NCBI GenBank assembly: GCA_902560045.1 | Contig: CACEKJ010000003.1 | Coordinates: forward strand, 1 to 64,000 | DNA: 64,000 nucleotides | Source of the DNA: an uncultured Bacteroidota bacterium | GTDB taxonomy: Bacteria; Bacteroidota; Bacteroidia; Flavobacteriales; Flavobacteriaceae | Direction: 5' to 3' | Part shown: positions 22,890 through 33,031 of the stretch, piece after piece | Layout of the letters: every line of letters starts with the position of its first letter | Numbering within the stretch: position 1 is the first letter of the stretch | Position numbers and translations under genes: made by a program | Notes under the pieces: model-generated | What the model was told of the DNA's origin: nothing | The model's input: the letters and a program-made list of their open reading frames with translations, nothing else | Database searches by the model: none

Positions 22890-22945
22890 TTGAAATAAAT
22901 AGTATAATAATAAAACAGAATATCATCACTGATATTGTGCAAGAG

Positions 22946-22953
22946 CAAAAATA
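22946..22953 (-). promoter_or_regulatory. -7 element (TATTTTTG) upstream of the sprE/porW-bactofilin-atp block
   Basis: TAnnTTTG match about 57 nt upstream of the start at 22889. Confidence 0.35.
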
Positions 22954-23010
22954 GACATCTTTTTAATATGATAGGGAAATTAATTAAATTCGCGTTATAA
23001 ATAATAATTA

Positions 23011-23295
23011 TTGGATTCTATTAAAATTACATTCAAAGTTGACGGTCTAGAAACTACAGTTGAGGGGGATAAAAATAAAACACTCCTGGATACTGCTTTG
23101 GAAAATGATATTGATGCGCCTTATTCTTGTAAAGGAGGGGCTTGTGCAACTTGTATAGGGCGTTTAAAAAGCGGAACTGTAGAGCTTGAACAAAATTATA
23201 TTTTAACCGATGGAGAAATCGAAGATGGCCTGATTATTACCTGTCAAGCTTACCCTACTTCTAACGAGCTATTTTTAGATATTGACGATAATTAA
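23011..23295 (+). CDS. 2Fe-2S ferredoxin (TTG start)
   Basis: YSCKGGACATCIGRLKSG and C-terminal TCQAYP; in-frame TAA just upstream leaves only TTG as start. Confidence 0.92.
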   Translation: MDSIKITFKVDGLETTVEGDKNKTLLDTALENDIDAPYSCKGGACATCIGRLKSGTVELEQNYILTDGEIEDGLIITCQAYPTSNELFLDIDDN

Positions 23296-24305
23296 ATTAC
23301 TTGTTTAATTCTTTTTATTACTTCTTCCACCTTTATGTCGTTTATGGAATCAATATATTCGTTAGGACATTTTGCGCCATAAATACTAACTGGAATCCTA
23401 GGATATTTTTCTAAACTAGGGGTTATTGAATTTTGCTCAGATTGACCAAAAGCTGCATAGCCTAAACAGGGGTGTGTTGCTCCCCAAATTGAAATGACAT
23501 TTATGCCAAAAAGTGAAGCTATATGTCCATTTGCTGAGTCCATTGAAACCATCAAATCAAGGTTTGACATGATAGTCATCTGTTCACTCAAAACTACTTT
23601 TCCTGCAATTGAGTAAACATTATCTTTTTGTTGGGCTACTTTTTCCAATCTTCTTTGTTCATCACCAGGGGCACCAAATAAAATCACACAAAATTTATCG
23701 CTAATTGAATTGATAATTTTTAAAATGTTTTCCATTGAATATTCTTTGCAAGAATGCTTTGCAAAAGGAGCTATACCAATCATTTTTTTTGAGTTTAAGA
23801 AGCTATAGTTTTTGTTTCTAATTTCTAATTTCTTGTATGGTTTAAATTGCTTTAGATCTAATGTCATTTCTAAGCTTGAGAATACATCTGCATATCTTTG
23901 ATGCATGCTTTTTAATTTTTTTCTTCCAGTTCCATTAATAATTCTTTTCTTCTCCGCTCTGCCCTTGTCAATTTTAAAAAAAGGGGTTTTAAAAAGATTA
24001 AATGGATTTATTAAAGTCTTAATAATTTTTGTCCTTAAAACATTGTGAAGATCAATAATATAATCCACTTTAAGTCTTGTTATTTCAACAGTAATAGAAA
24101 ATAATCCTAAAATATTTTTGTGTTTATTTTCGAAGAATAGAAAATTAATGTTTGGAATTTGATTAAACAATTCAGAAAAAAAAACAGTTGTAAGTATTGT
24201 TATTTTCGTGTTTGGATATTTTTTTCTGAGAACACTGATAACAGGAACGGTCATGGCTACATCCCCAAATGAAGAAAGTCTTATTATTAAAATGTGTTTA
24301 TTCAA
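23292..24305 (-). CDS. Glycosyltransferase family 9 (heptosyltransferase-like)
   Basis: HILIIRLSSFGDVAMTVPVISVLRKKYP, MDSANGHIASLFGINVISIWGATHP. Confidence 0.9.
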   Translation of the reverse strand: MNKHILIIRLSSFGDVAMTVPVISVLRKKYPNTKITILTTVFFSELFNQIPNINFLFFENKHKNILGLFSITVEITRLKVDYIIDLHNVLRTKIIKTLINPFNLFKTPFFKIDKGRAEKKRIINGTGRKKLKSMHQRYADVFSSLEMTLDLKQFKPYKKLEIRNKNYSFLNSKKMIGIAPFAKHSCKEYSMENILKIINSISDKFCVILFGAPGDEQRRLEKVAQQKDNVYSIAGKVVLSEQMTIMSNLDLMVSMDSANGHIASLFGINVISIWGATHPCLGYAAFGQSEQNSITPSLEKYPRIPVSIYGAKCPNEYIDSINDIKVEEVIKRIKQVI

Positions 24306-24346
24306 ATTCTCTGTCTTGAATCATATTTAACTAATCTTAAAATATA

Positions 24347-24733
24347 TTATTCATAATCTTCGTAGGATTTTTCTTCAATAAACCCTGATCCTGTTAATAT
24401 ATTTATTTGCTTTTTAACATCACTTCTTTTGTCATTAGTGAAATATACAGCCCTGGCTAATTCAACAAATTTTTCACCAAAATTTTTATTCTTTTCGCAT
24501 TCTCTAATGTCATCTTCAATTTTCCATAGTTCGCTGTTGATAAGCGCTAGTTCTTTATATTTGATTAGTAACTCGTCTTTGAATTTTTCAAACAATAATT
24601 TGGCTAATGGGCTCAACTCATTAAATTCTTTTTTAACATTAATAAGCTTTTTGTCATCACTAATATTTGACATCTTTAATTCTAGGATTGTGAGTTTGTC
24701 TAGTAATTCGCCATTTGATACTTCAACTTTCAT
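24347..24733 (-). CDS. DUF6165-like protein
   Basis: MKVEVSNGELLDKLTILELKMSNI...; beside a GT9 gene. Confidence 0.6.
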   Translation of the reverse strand: MKVEVSNGELLDKLTILELKMSNISDDKKLINVKKEFNELSPLAKLLFEKFKDELLIKYKELALINSELWKIEDDIRECEKNKNFGEKFVELARAVYFTNDKRSDVKKQINILTGSGFIEEKSYEDYE

Positions 24734-24750
24734 TTTTGTATTTTTTAAAA

Positions 24751-25644
24751 TTAAAAAGAAAAAGAGTTAAACAAAATAGCTAAAACAATAACCAATTCAA
24801 AAAACAAACTTCTTCTTAAATGAGAAATAATTCTTATCAAAGTTACCAGAAATGGGAAGAACAAAAAAATTGTATAATCTTCGATTATAAAAATCATTAC
24901 AATTGAATTCATATAAAATATTAAAAGAAAAGAATTTTTTAACCTCTCATGTAGATTGTTTCCAAAATATTTAAACACATATAATAAGAATACAAGAAGC
25001 GAAATTGACGGAAATAAAATTTGTGGAAAAGTAAGATTAGGGCATTCAGAACATTTTTGAAATTCTAAAATAAATGAGTCTAAAGTTTCAACCAAATAAT
25101 CGAAGTTAAATGAAAAAATTGAGCTTAAACTAGTAAATAAAATTGCAATAAGTAATATAGAGATATAACCAGCAAAAAATTGTAATATGGTTTTAAGGTC
25201 AAGTTTATAAAAGGTATATATACCAAAAAATATAGTAGCCAAAAAAATAAAATTCACGGGGTTTAATATTGTAGAGAGTGAAAACCAAAAGCCAATATCA
25301 AACAGCTTTTTATTTGTCTTTTTAAGAGTTTTAAGGCTGTAAATTTTTCTTACAGAAAGCAGTAAAGTCAAATAAGAAAGTATAGTGAGAGAATTAAGTT
25401 GTGTTTTATAAATAAATCCGCTAAAAATAATTAGACCCAAAGTAGTGTATTGATTATTTTTTAAAATAGAGTTTTTAGAAATTATAAAAATTGATAGTAA
25501 AAAAATGAAAATAAGAAGAATTGACGAATATAAAATATCGAAAGAAAATTCGTCAATTTTCAATATAAGCATTATTGCTATTGACAAAAGAAAAGAAACT
25601 ATTAATTGAGGTAGTTTTGTAAATTTAAAAAATCTGATTATCAT
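24751..25644 (-). CDS. DUF6427-like polytopic membrane protein
   Basis: Multiple predicted TM helices; position next to the DUF6341-like ORF and purD. Confidence 0.55.
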   Translation of the reverse strand: MIIRFFKFTKLPQLIVSFLLSIAIMLILKIDEFSFDILYSSILLIFIFLLSIFIISKNSILKNNQYTTLGLIIFSGFIYKTQLNSLTILSYLTLLLSVRKIYSLKTLKKTNKKLFDIGFWFSLSTILNPVNFIFLATIFFGIYTFYKLDLKTILQFFAGYISILLIAILFTSLSSIFSFNFDYLVETLDSFILEFQKCSECPNLTFPQILFPSISLLVFLLYVFKYFGNNLHERLKNSFLLIFYMNSIVMIFIIEDYTIFLFFPFLVTLIRIISHLRRSLFFELVIVLAILFNSFSF

Positions 25645-25655
25645 GTAAAGATTTG

Positions 25656-25663
25656 TATATTTG
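25656..25663 (+). promoter_or_regulatory. -7 element (TATATTTG) upstream of the DUF6341-like ORF
   Basis: TAnnTTTG, 22 nt before the ATG at 25686. Confidence 0.45.
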
Positions 25664-25685
25664 CAAAGTAAATAATTTATAATTA

Positions 25686-25913
25686 ATGAAAGAGTTCTTT
25701 TACGGCATTGAAAATCTATTTGTTAACTATTTTTTTATTCCATTTGATGCACTTAGGGAAATAGGAGATTATAACTGGTGGCTAGCAAATATTATGGCCT
25801 GGATTTTCATAACAATTGGTATGGTTGCATTCACTTATTGGATGATTCAACTAAAAAAGTTTGACGATAATAACGAAGAAGATAAGACTATAACCGCTCA
25901 CGATTATTTATAG
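25686..25913 (+). CDS. DUF6341-like small membrane protein
   Basis: 75 aa with one TM (NWWLANIMAWIFITIGMVAFTYWMIQL); conserved flavobacterial neighbourhood. Confidence 0.6.
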   Translation: MKEFFYGIENLFVNYFFIPFDALREIGDYNWWLANIMAWIFITIGMVAFTYWMIQLKKFDDNNEEDKTITAHDYL

Positions 25914-27179
25914 GTCAAACCCAATGTCTTTTCTATAATTCATGTTTTTGAAGTTTATTTTTTTAATCGAATTATAGGATTTTTGCAAAGCTAATTCAAT
26001 TGTTTCAGCTGATGAGCTTACTGCCAAAACCCTTCCTCCGGAAGTCACAATTTTATTATCTTTTTTAATTGCACCTGCATGGAATACTGTTGAGTCACTT
26101 ACTGTTTGTAATCCAAAAATCTCTTGGTTTTTTTCATATTTCTCAGGGTATCCTCCAGAGACTAAAAATACGGTTACTGCTGGATACTTATCAATAACAA
26201 GATTTTGATCTTCTAAGTTACCGTTATTTACAGAAATTAAAAGATCCAAAAAATCCGATTTTATTCTAGGCAAAACAGCTTCTGTTTCTGGATCTCCCAT
26301 CCTAACATTATATTCTATAACATATGGCTCATCGTCAACTTTAATTAAGCCGAAAAATATAAATCCTTGATATTCAATTTCATCCTTTTTTAACCCCTCT
26401 ATTGTTGGTTTGATAACTTTATTTTCGATTTTATTTAATAATTCTGAAGACAAAAATGGTGGTGGTGAAACAGCTCCCATGCCTCCTGTATTCAGGCCTG
26501 TATCTCCTTCACCTATTCTTTTATAATCCTTAGCGCTGGGAAATAACTTATATGTTTCCCCATCGGTTAGGACAAAGCAGCTTAATTCAATTCCGTCTAA
26601 AAACTCTTCAATCACAACACTACTACTGGCTTTTCCAAATTTTGAGTTGATAAGCATCTCGTGAATTAAATTTTTTGCCTCATTTGCATTATCAATAATT
26701 AAAACTCCTTTTCCTGCTGCAAGCCCATCTGCCTTTAATACGTAGGGGGGCTTCATATGATCAATATATTCATAAGCATTTTCAATATTTTCAGCGGTAA
26801 ATGTTTCATGTTTCGCTGTGGGAATATTATGTCTATTTAAAAACTGCTTAGCATAATCTTTACTACCTTCTAACTGAGCCGCTTCTTTTTTGGGTCCAAT
26901 TACAGACACATTAGATAGCTTGTCATTATTAGAGATGAAATCGTGAAAACCATTTACCAAAGGAACTTCGGGTCCAACCACAACCAATGATATTTTATGT
27001 TTAATTATAGCTGATTCAATATTGCTAAACTCGTCAACCTGAATATTAAGATTAGTAGCTAATTCCGATGTGCCAGAATTTCCTGGCGCAACAAAAAGAT
27101 TATTGCATAGAGGGCTTTGTTTTATTTTATGAGCAAAAGCATGCTCCCTACCACCCGATCCTAAAATAAGTACATTCAT
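25908..27179 (-). CDS. purD: Phosphoribosylamine--glycine ligase
   Basis: MNVLILGSGGREHAFAHKIKQSPLC, ADGLAAGKGVLI, GLNTGGMGAVSPPP. Start set to ATG 27179; the track's TTG at 27188 is inside a -7 element. Confidence 0.96.
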   Translation of the reverse strand: MNVLILGSGGREHAFAHKIKQSPLCNNLFVAPGNSGTSELATNLNIQVDEFSNIESAIIKHKISLVVVGPEVPLVNGFHDFISNNDKLSNVSVIGPKKEAAQLEGSKDYAKQFLNRHNIPTAKHETFTAENIENAYEYIDHMKPPYVLKADGLAAGKGVLIIDNANEAKNLIHEMLINSKFGKASSSVVIEEFLDGIELSCFVLTDGETYKLFPSAKDYKRIGEGDTGLNTGGMGAVSPPPFLSSELLNKIENKVIKPTIEGLKKDEIEYQGFIFFGLIKVDDEPYVIEYNVRMGDPETEAVLPRIKSDFLDLLISVNNGNLEDQNLVIDKYPAVTVFLVSGGYPEKYEKNQEIFGLQTVSDSTVFHAGAIKKDNKIVTSGGRVLAVSSSAETIELALQKSYNSIKKINFKNMNYRKDIGFDL

Positions 27180-27185
27180 TGAGAT

Positions 27186-27193
27186 CAAAAATA
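27186..27193 (-). promoter_or_regulatory. -7 element (TATTTTTG) of purD, implying a leaderless ATG start
   Basis: Ends 6 nt before ATG at 27179. Confidence 0.5.
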
Positions 27194-27217
27194 AGATATT
27201 GACATTAAAAAAATATA

Positions 27218-28588
27218 TTAATAGGCTTTTTTCTCTCCTCTGATAACATTAATAACTGTTTCAATTATTATTTTGAGATCTAACATAAATGACCAATTTT
27301 CGATATAATAAATATCATACTTAATTCTATTAACAATATCGTGGTTTGTTTCTATTTCTCCTCTAAATCCTTTGGTTTGAGCCAGCCCAGTAATACCAGG
27401 CTTAACATAGTGTCTAACCATAAATTTGTCTATGGTTGACTTATACTTTTCATTTTCTTTTAGCATGTGGGGGCGTGGACCAACAACAGACATGTCGCCA
27501 ACAAGGACATTAAAAAATTGCGGCAATTCATCGATGCTATATTTTCTTAAATATTTACCAATACCTGTAACCCTATAATCATTTTTCGTAGCCTGGCTGG
27601 TATTTGCTTCCTTGTTCAATTTCATTGACCTAAACTTGTAACACCAAAACTCTTTAAAATTATATCCGTTTCTTTTTTGTTTAAAAAAAACAGGTCCTTT
27701 TGAATTTATTTTAATAACAATAGCTAACAAGGGAATTAGCCATGATAACAACAAAACTAAAACCAAAGTTGAAAATAATATATCAAAAGTTCTTTTTATA
27801 AAGCTGTTAAAATTATCTTCTAAATGGATGGTTCTTAGAGACAAAACGGGGATGAGTCCGTAGTTTTGGTATGACAATTTTTTAGAATATATTTTTCCGT
27901 AAGATGGTATGTATTTTACTTCTTTTAAATTACTTTCTGAAAAATTAGTTATTTCATTAATTATTTGAGGATCTACTGTGCTCAAGCAGCAATAAACCTC
28001 ATCAATAGACTCCTCTAAAATATAGCTACATATTGTACTAAGGTTTAAATTTTTTGACTCAAATATTTTCTTTAGTTTAAATCCTGCTTCTTTTTTAGTA
28101 TTAAAATATTCCTGTAAGTTTTCAGCTTGTAATCCTGAGCCAATAATTATTGTTTTTCGATAATTGCCCCCAAATACTACCCTAAATTTTAAGAGTAAAT
28201 AATAGACAACGAATTTAAATGATGCAACAATTCCTATTACTAAAGTTGAAATTATTATTGTCTGATTTGCAGAAAACAAAGGGTGTGCTGGAGTTAAAAA
28301 TTCTGTTGATTCAAAAAAGCCTATCAACGCAAAAAGAACAAGAGTAAAAACAAAGTATTGCTTAAAGATTAAAGTAAATATTTTAATTTCAGGTGTGAAT
28401 CTGTAAATCTTATAAAAATTTGTAGATGCAGAAATTACCATCCAGGCCAAAGATGCTAATATCGAAAAATAAAGTCCTTTATTTTCAAAATTAAAATGGT
28501 AAAGAATAACAAGGTTCACAATTACTAAATCATACAGGCTTAGTATTGGGCGTATAAATCTTGAAAATCTTCCTTTTTTCTTTTTCAT
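27218..28588 (-). CDS. Undecaprenyl-phosphate sugar phosphotransferase (WbaP/WcaJ-type polyprenyl glycosylphosphotransferase)
   Basis: KRTFDILFSTLVLVLLLSWLIPLLAIVIKINSKGPVFFKQKRNGYNFKEFWCYKFRSM...LRKYSIDELPQFFNVLVGDMSVVGPRPH. Confidence 0.94.
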   Translation of the reverse strand: MKKKKGRFSRFIRPILSLYDLVIVNLVILYHFNFENKGLYFSILASLAWMVISASTNFYKIYRFTPEIKIFTLIFKQYFVFTLVLFALIGFFESTEFLTPAHPLFSANQTIIISTLVIGIVASFKFVVYYLLLKFRVVFGGNYRKTIIIGSGLQAENLQEYFNTKKEAGFKLKKIFESKNLNLSTICSYILEESIDEVYCCLSTVDPQIINEITNFSESNLKEVKYIPSYGKIYSKKLSYQNYGLIPVLSLRTIHLEDNFNSFIKRTFDILFSTLVLVLLLSWLIPLLAIVIKINSKGPVFFKQKRNGYNFKEFWCYKFRSMKLNKEANTSQATKNDYRVTGIGKYLRKYSIDELPQFFNVLVGDMSVVGPRPHMLKENEKYKSTIDKFMVRHYVKPGITGLAQTKGFRGEIETNHDIVNRIKYDIYYIENWSFMLDLKIIIETVINVIRGEKKAY

Positions 28589-29679
28589 TTCAGATTATGT
28601 AATCTTATTTTATCTTGAACAAATTTTTTAAAGTTATTCATAAATACATCTTCAGAAAATTGTTTCGAGTGTCTGCTGATCAATTCGTAATCAAATTCAA
28701 CTTTTTTAAAACGTCTTAATGATTCTAAAATTGCATCTGAAGTTTGAAATTTAAAAAGTATGCCCGTCTTACCGTCTATCACTGTTTCGGCAACTCCCCC
28801 CCCATTAAACCCAATTACTGGTGTGCCACACGACTGAGCCTCCACAGGCGCAATCCCAAAATCTTCTATACCTGCATGAATAAAAGCTTTTGCTTTACTA
28901 ACTAGCTCATTAACTTTTTTTGCATTTGAATAATCAAAAAATACAATATTAGAATTGGCTTTTTTTACTAATGTTTTTTTCATAGATCCGTCACCTACAA
29001 CATATAGTATTTCATCCGTTTTGTTAAATGCATCAACAATTAAATCTACCCTTTTATAAGGCTCCAGCCTTGCCGTTGTAATAAAATAATTTGACTTATT
29101 CTTTTGAAGTTTAAATAGTTTGGTGTCAACCGGTGGGTAGATAACATGACTATCTAAATTATATGTTTTTTTAATCCATTTTTTAACAAATAGTGAATTA
29201 GAAATAATATAGTCTGGTCTCTTTGATTGATAAATATCAATTTTTTTTAGGCAGTTTAAAAGAGGAGACAAAATTAATCTTTGCCACTTTTTGAAATAAA
29301 TGTTTTCTGTATCCCATATATACCTTTGATTTCTAGCTTGATAATAACATATGTGAAGTTGTCCCTCGTTCTTTTTAAACCCCTTAGCAACAGCAAAAGA
29401 GGAAGATATAATTAAGCTTTTTCCTTTGGCTATTTTAAATCTCGAAATAAAAAAAGGGAATAGAAAAAATAAATATCTAAAATTTGATTTAAGGGATTTT
29501 AAGGCTGATTCTATTATAGGAATATTTTTATTTTGAAATACTTTAGACTGATCAGCATTTGACATATTGTTTAAAAGAGTATAGCATTTGTCAAATTCGT
29601 AGCATTTATTAAGAACGCTAAGAACCCTTTCAGCACCGCCATATTTATCAAGCCAATCAGCTACTAATATTTTTTTCAT
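28585..29679 (-). CDS. Glycosyltransferase (GT4-like)
   Basis: DWLDKYGGAERVL; FITTARLEPYKRVDLIVDAF; GIEDFGIAPVEAQSCGTPVIGFNGGGVAETV. Confidence 0.92.
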   Translation of the reverse strand: MKKILVADWLDKYGGAERVLSVLNKCYEFDKCYTLLNNMSNADQSKVFQNKNIPIIESALKSLKSNFRYLFFLFPFFISRFKIAKGKSLIISSSFAVAKGFKKNEGQLHICYYQARNQRYIWDTENIYFKKWQRLILSPLLNCLKKIDIYQSKRPDYIISNSLFVKKWIKKTYNLDSHVIYPPVDTKLFKLQKNKSNYFITTARLEPYKRVDLIVDAFNKTDEILYVVGDGSMKKTLVKKANSNIVFFDYSNAKKVNELVSKAKAFIHAGIEDFGIAPVEAQSCGTPVIGFNGGGVAETVIDGKTGILFKFQTSDAILESLRRFKKVEFDYELISRHSKQFSEDVFMNNFKKFVQDKIRLHNLK

Positions 29680-30871
29680 TATTTAAATCATTTAGATAAA
29701 GCGCTAGGACAATTGTTAAAGCAAAAATAAACGATCCTAGCTGCCTATGAAAAATGTTCTCTATCATCAAAAACAAAATTAAGCTTATGATTAAGTTAAC
29801 TGAATAAATGTTCTTGTAAACCAATGAAACAATCTCTTTTAATAAAATGAGAAATAAAATTAAACCTACACATCCATAGGAAATAATAATGTCCAAATAT
29901 TGGTTATGGGTGTTAAAATTTCTTTCAATAAACCAGTTTTTTCTCTTTTCAATAGGCATTAACTTATATTTTTTAATTAACATTTGCTGAGTTTTATATG
30001 TACCTATTCCAAAAAAATATGGTTTATACTCATTAAATATTTGTGTAGAAAATTTCCAAATATCATATCTGGGTTCATGAGTTTTTATTTTTTCAATAAA
30101 CGAGTTTCTTGTCGAATCGTCCGAATACAAAAACCTCTTAGACAGAGTTTTGTTATTTAAAATAACAACTAAAAAAACAATAGTTGTTACAAGTAGAAGG
30201 GCTATTCTATATTTGTTTTTAATGTGATAAATAATCGACGATGCCAAGGTCAAAAAGGCTATTGCAATAGCACTTCTAGATGCAATTAAAAATAAGGAAA
30301 TCAGAAAAAACACAAGAAAAAGTAAACAAATGTATTTTGTTTTTTTATTTGATGTTTTGATAAGCGTTTCTAACAATAGTAAGATTGAAACAACAATAAA
30401 AAATCCGAGATAAAGTCTTTGGGTTATAAATAAATCTTCAACTGCCCCTTTTGAAATTAAAAATTCAAAAGAATTTAAATAATAGTTAATAATATTTATA
30501 TCTGTAATGAATGTGCTAATAAATGTTCCTGCAATAAAGCTAAAGATTAAAATATTTTTATTTATAACCTGAGAAAATACTATTAATAAAAGAAGTGTTT
30601 GAGCTATCTTTCTGGTTTCCGAAAAGTCATCAAAAAATGATTGGTTAAATAATGAAAACAAAATCACAAAAATTAGAAAACCAAAAAAAATCTTTAGGTA
30701 GTGTGGGTTGAACAAGCCTGTGATTTTGTCCTTTTTGAGAGTTAATATTAAAATTAGGAATAGGCAAATCATTATGATATTCACAAAAGCTTTTGCGTAA
30801 GTCATAAATGGAATGGATAGGCAAATTAGAGCTGCTAAATAGGTGTATATTTTTTCCAATCTATACTTCAT
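29657..30871 (-). CDS. O-antigen ligase/polymerase-family membrane protein
   Basis: Polytopic; RSAIAIAFLTLASSI; NTHNQYLDIIISYGCVGLILFL. Start moved to internal ATG (track 30934). Confidence 0.8.
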   Translation of the reverse strand: MKYRLEKIYTYLAALICLSIPFMTYAKAFVNIIMICLFLILILTLKKDKITGLFNPHYLKIFFGFLIFVILFSLFNQSFFDDFSETRKIAQTLLLLIVFSQVINKNILIFSFIAGTFISTFITDINIINYYLNSFEFLISKGAVEDLFITQRLYLGFFIVVSILLLLETLIKTSNKKTKYICLLFLVFFLISLFLIASRSAIAIAFLTLASSIIYHIKNKYRIALLLVTTIVFLVVILNNKTLSKRFLYSDDSTRNSFIEKIKTHEPRYDIWKFSTQIFNEYKPYFFGIGTYKTQQMLIKKYKLMPIEKRKNWFIERNFNTHNQYLDIIISYGCVGLILFLILLKEIVSLVYKNIYSVNLIISLILFLMIENIFHRQLGSFIFALTIVLALYLNDLNNEKNISS

Positions 30872-30872
30872 A

Positions 30873-31664
30873 TTACATAAACTTTTTTTTAACAAATGAT
30901 GTAGTGCTTCGTGAAAAGAAGTATAAAATAACACTTCTAAGAAGTCCGTAAATTGGGTAGATTCCTAAATTAAAATTTTCCATAATAATTTTAATTCTAT
31001 TTTTAACCTGTAGTTTTCTTTTTTTGGTAGAGATTGAATTTTCATCAGAAATATAGTCTAATAATACCTCAGGTAAATTTGCACATTTAAAATGCTTGAT
31101 AACCTTAAAAAAGAAAGCATAATCCTGAGCTGCGTGCCTATATTTTTCAGGATATTCTGTAACCACATCAAGAATTGATGAGCAGAAAACCACTGTTGGA
31201 TTTACAAACATGCTGTTTAAAAACATGTTCTTTTTGATACTATTGTTTTCAACGGGGTGCTTAATGTTGTAGAGAAATGTATTGTTTGTATCGACAACTC
31301 TTGCCCAGGTTCCAACAAGTTTAATTTCTGGATTTGAATCTAAAAAATTTATTTGTTTTTTAAACTTATCTTTATAACATATGTCTCCCGCATCTAATCT
31401 CGCAACATATTTATAACTTCCTTTTTTTACAAAACTCAAACATTCATTTGCGGCAATTCCAACACCTTGGTTTTGTATTAAATATTTTAAGGTAATGTTT
31501 CCTTTTTTATGCTTTGATCGTATTAATTTCTCGTTTGGCTTTTTGTTACTTCCGTCGTCTACAATTATTATGTCGATTAAAAATTCTTCATCTATTGATT
31601 CAATCGTTTGCAATAGCCCTGTCGGGTTATTGTAATGAGGAATAGTAATTATTAGTTCACTCAT
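30873..31664 (-). CDS. Glycosyltransferase family 2
   Basis: ELIITIPHYNNPTGLLQTIESI...IIIVDDGSN...YVARLDAGDIC. Confidence 0.9.
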   Translation of the reverse strand: MSELIITIPHYNNPTGLLQTIESIDEEFLIDIIIVDDGSNKKPNEKLIRSKHKKGNITLKYLIQNQGVGIAANECLSFVKKGSYKYVARLDAGDICYKDKFKKQINFLDSNPEIKLVGTWARVVDTNNTFLYNIKHPVENNSIKKNMFLNSMFVNPTVVFCSSILDVVTEYPEKYRHAAQDYAFFFKVIKHFKCANLPEVLLDYISDENSISTKKRKLQVKNRIKIIMENFNLGIYPIYGLLRSVILYFFSRSTTSFVKKKFM

Positions 31665-33030
31665 TGCTTAATTTTTTTGAGTTTTCGATCACGAATATTA
31701 AAGCTAAACAAATCCAGAAAAAGTAAATTCTAAAGGAGTCCATTTTTAACCAATTTAATGAAAACCCAATCATTGATACTAATATTATAAACGAATAAAT
31801 TTTTCTTTTGTTTTTTAAATTGTTAAAACACCAAAGAAATATTTGCAATAATAGTAGACCAAATATTAACATACCAATGATGCCTGTTTCACTAAGAATT
31901 CTTAAATATAAATTGTAGCCTGGTGGAAATCTTTTGTCATTTTGATTCAAGTATTTAAGCCTAAACTCCCAGTTATTATTTTTAGCCCAGTTAGGATATT
32001 TTTTCCATGACTCAAAGGCTTGCTGGCCATAGCCTGTGCCAGAAAACGGGTTTTCTAAAAAAACCTTAAACATAGCTTGCTGAATACCAAATCTTGATTT
32101 ATTCGACAAAGCATGTGTAGAGTCATTAAGCTTAAAGGAGGATATCTCTTGTTTTACATAATCAAAAATTTGTTTATTATATGTTCCTAAAACAACAGCC
32201 GAGCTAAAAAAAGTAATTAAAATTATCTTATAAATATTTTTTTTGGATTGTGTTTTTCTCAAAAGTATCAACGCTGCTACAAAAAATTGTATAAGAATTG
32301 CAAAGAATGCTGCTCTTGATCCTGAAACAAAGCCTAAGAATAAAATTATTAGGCTGGGAATATATTTTGACCTCTTTTCTTCCGTAATTATGTAACTAAT
32401 CATCCATCCAGCTATAGAAATAAGATATGTTCCAAGAGCAGGGGGTTCAAAAGAAACAGATGAAATTCTGTTTAATCGCATGTCGGTTCTTGCGTCTGTA
32501 AAAGGAAAATAATCAAATAAATTTAACACAGATTTCTTTAACCATAATACGTCAAACTTAACTATCAGAACTTCGATAATTGAATATAAAAAAACTATTA
32601 GTAAGGAAATTAATATTGATTTCCTTACTAAAATTAAAAGCCTTTCGATATTAAACGATTTAAACCCGTTATAAAAAGTAATTGGCAAAATAACGGCTGC
32701 AATTATTAAAGATCCGAATTGGTTTATAAACCTAAATGCGCCGGAGGTTTGTTTAAAATAATATTCTGAGACATTATGAAAATTTAAAAGCGTAGCTATA
32801 AATGCCCATGAAATAAAAAAAAGTAAAAGTTGAAATATGAGGTTTTTATAAGGAATATTAATTTTCTTTTTAAATAATAATATAATAAAGGCTGAAATAA
32901 AAAATAAAAAGCATGAGTCTCTATAATACTCACCTAGGAAAGAAATTCCTTCCCAAGAATTGAAAGGAAGAAAGAAAATTCCTAAAAGAATAAGTTGTAA
33001 GCCAATAATTGGGGTGCTTAATTTTCTCAT
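31657..33030 (-). CDS. O-antigen polymerase/ligase-like membrane protein (Wzy candidate)
   Basis: Polytopic; SGSRAAFFAILIQFFVAAL; ENPFSGTGYGQQAFESW; PPGYNLYLRILSETGIIGMLIFGLLLL. Start moved to MRKLSTPI. Confidence 0.8.
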   Translation of the reverse strand: MRKLSTPIIGLQLILLGIFFLPFNSWEGISFLGEYYRDSCFLFFISAFIILLFKKKINIPYKNLIFQLLLFFISWAFIATLLNFHNVSEYYFKQTSGAFRFINQFGSLIIAAVILPITFYNGFKSFNIERLLILVRKSILISLLIVFLYSIIEVLIVKFDVLWLKKSVLNLFDYFPFTDARTDMRLNRISSVSFEPPALGTYLISIAGWMISYIITEEKRSKYIPSLIILFLGFVSGSRAAFFAILIQFFVAALILLRKTQSKKNIYKIILITFFSSAVVLGTYNKQIFDYVKQEISSFKLNDSTHALSNKSRFGIQQAMFKVFLENPFSGTGYGQQAFESWKKYPNWAKNNNWEFRLKYLNQNDKRFPPGYNLYLRILSETGIIGMLIFGLLLLQIFLWCFNNLKNKRKIYSFIILVSMIGFSLNWLKMDSFRIYFFWICLALIFVIENSKKLSNE

Positions 33031-33031
33031 A

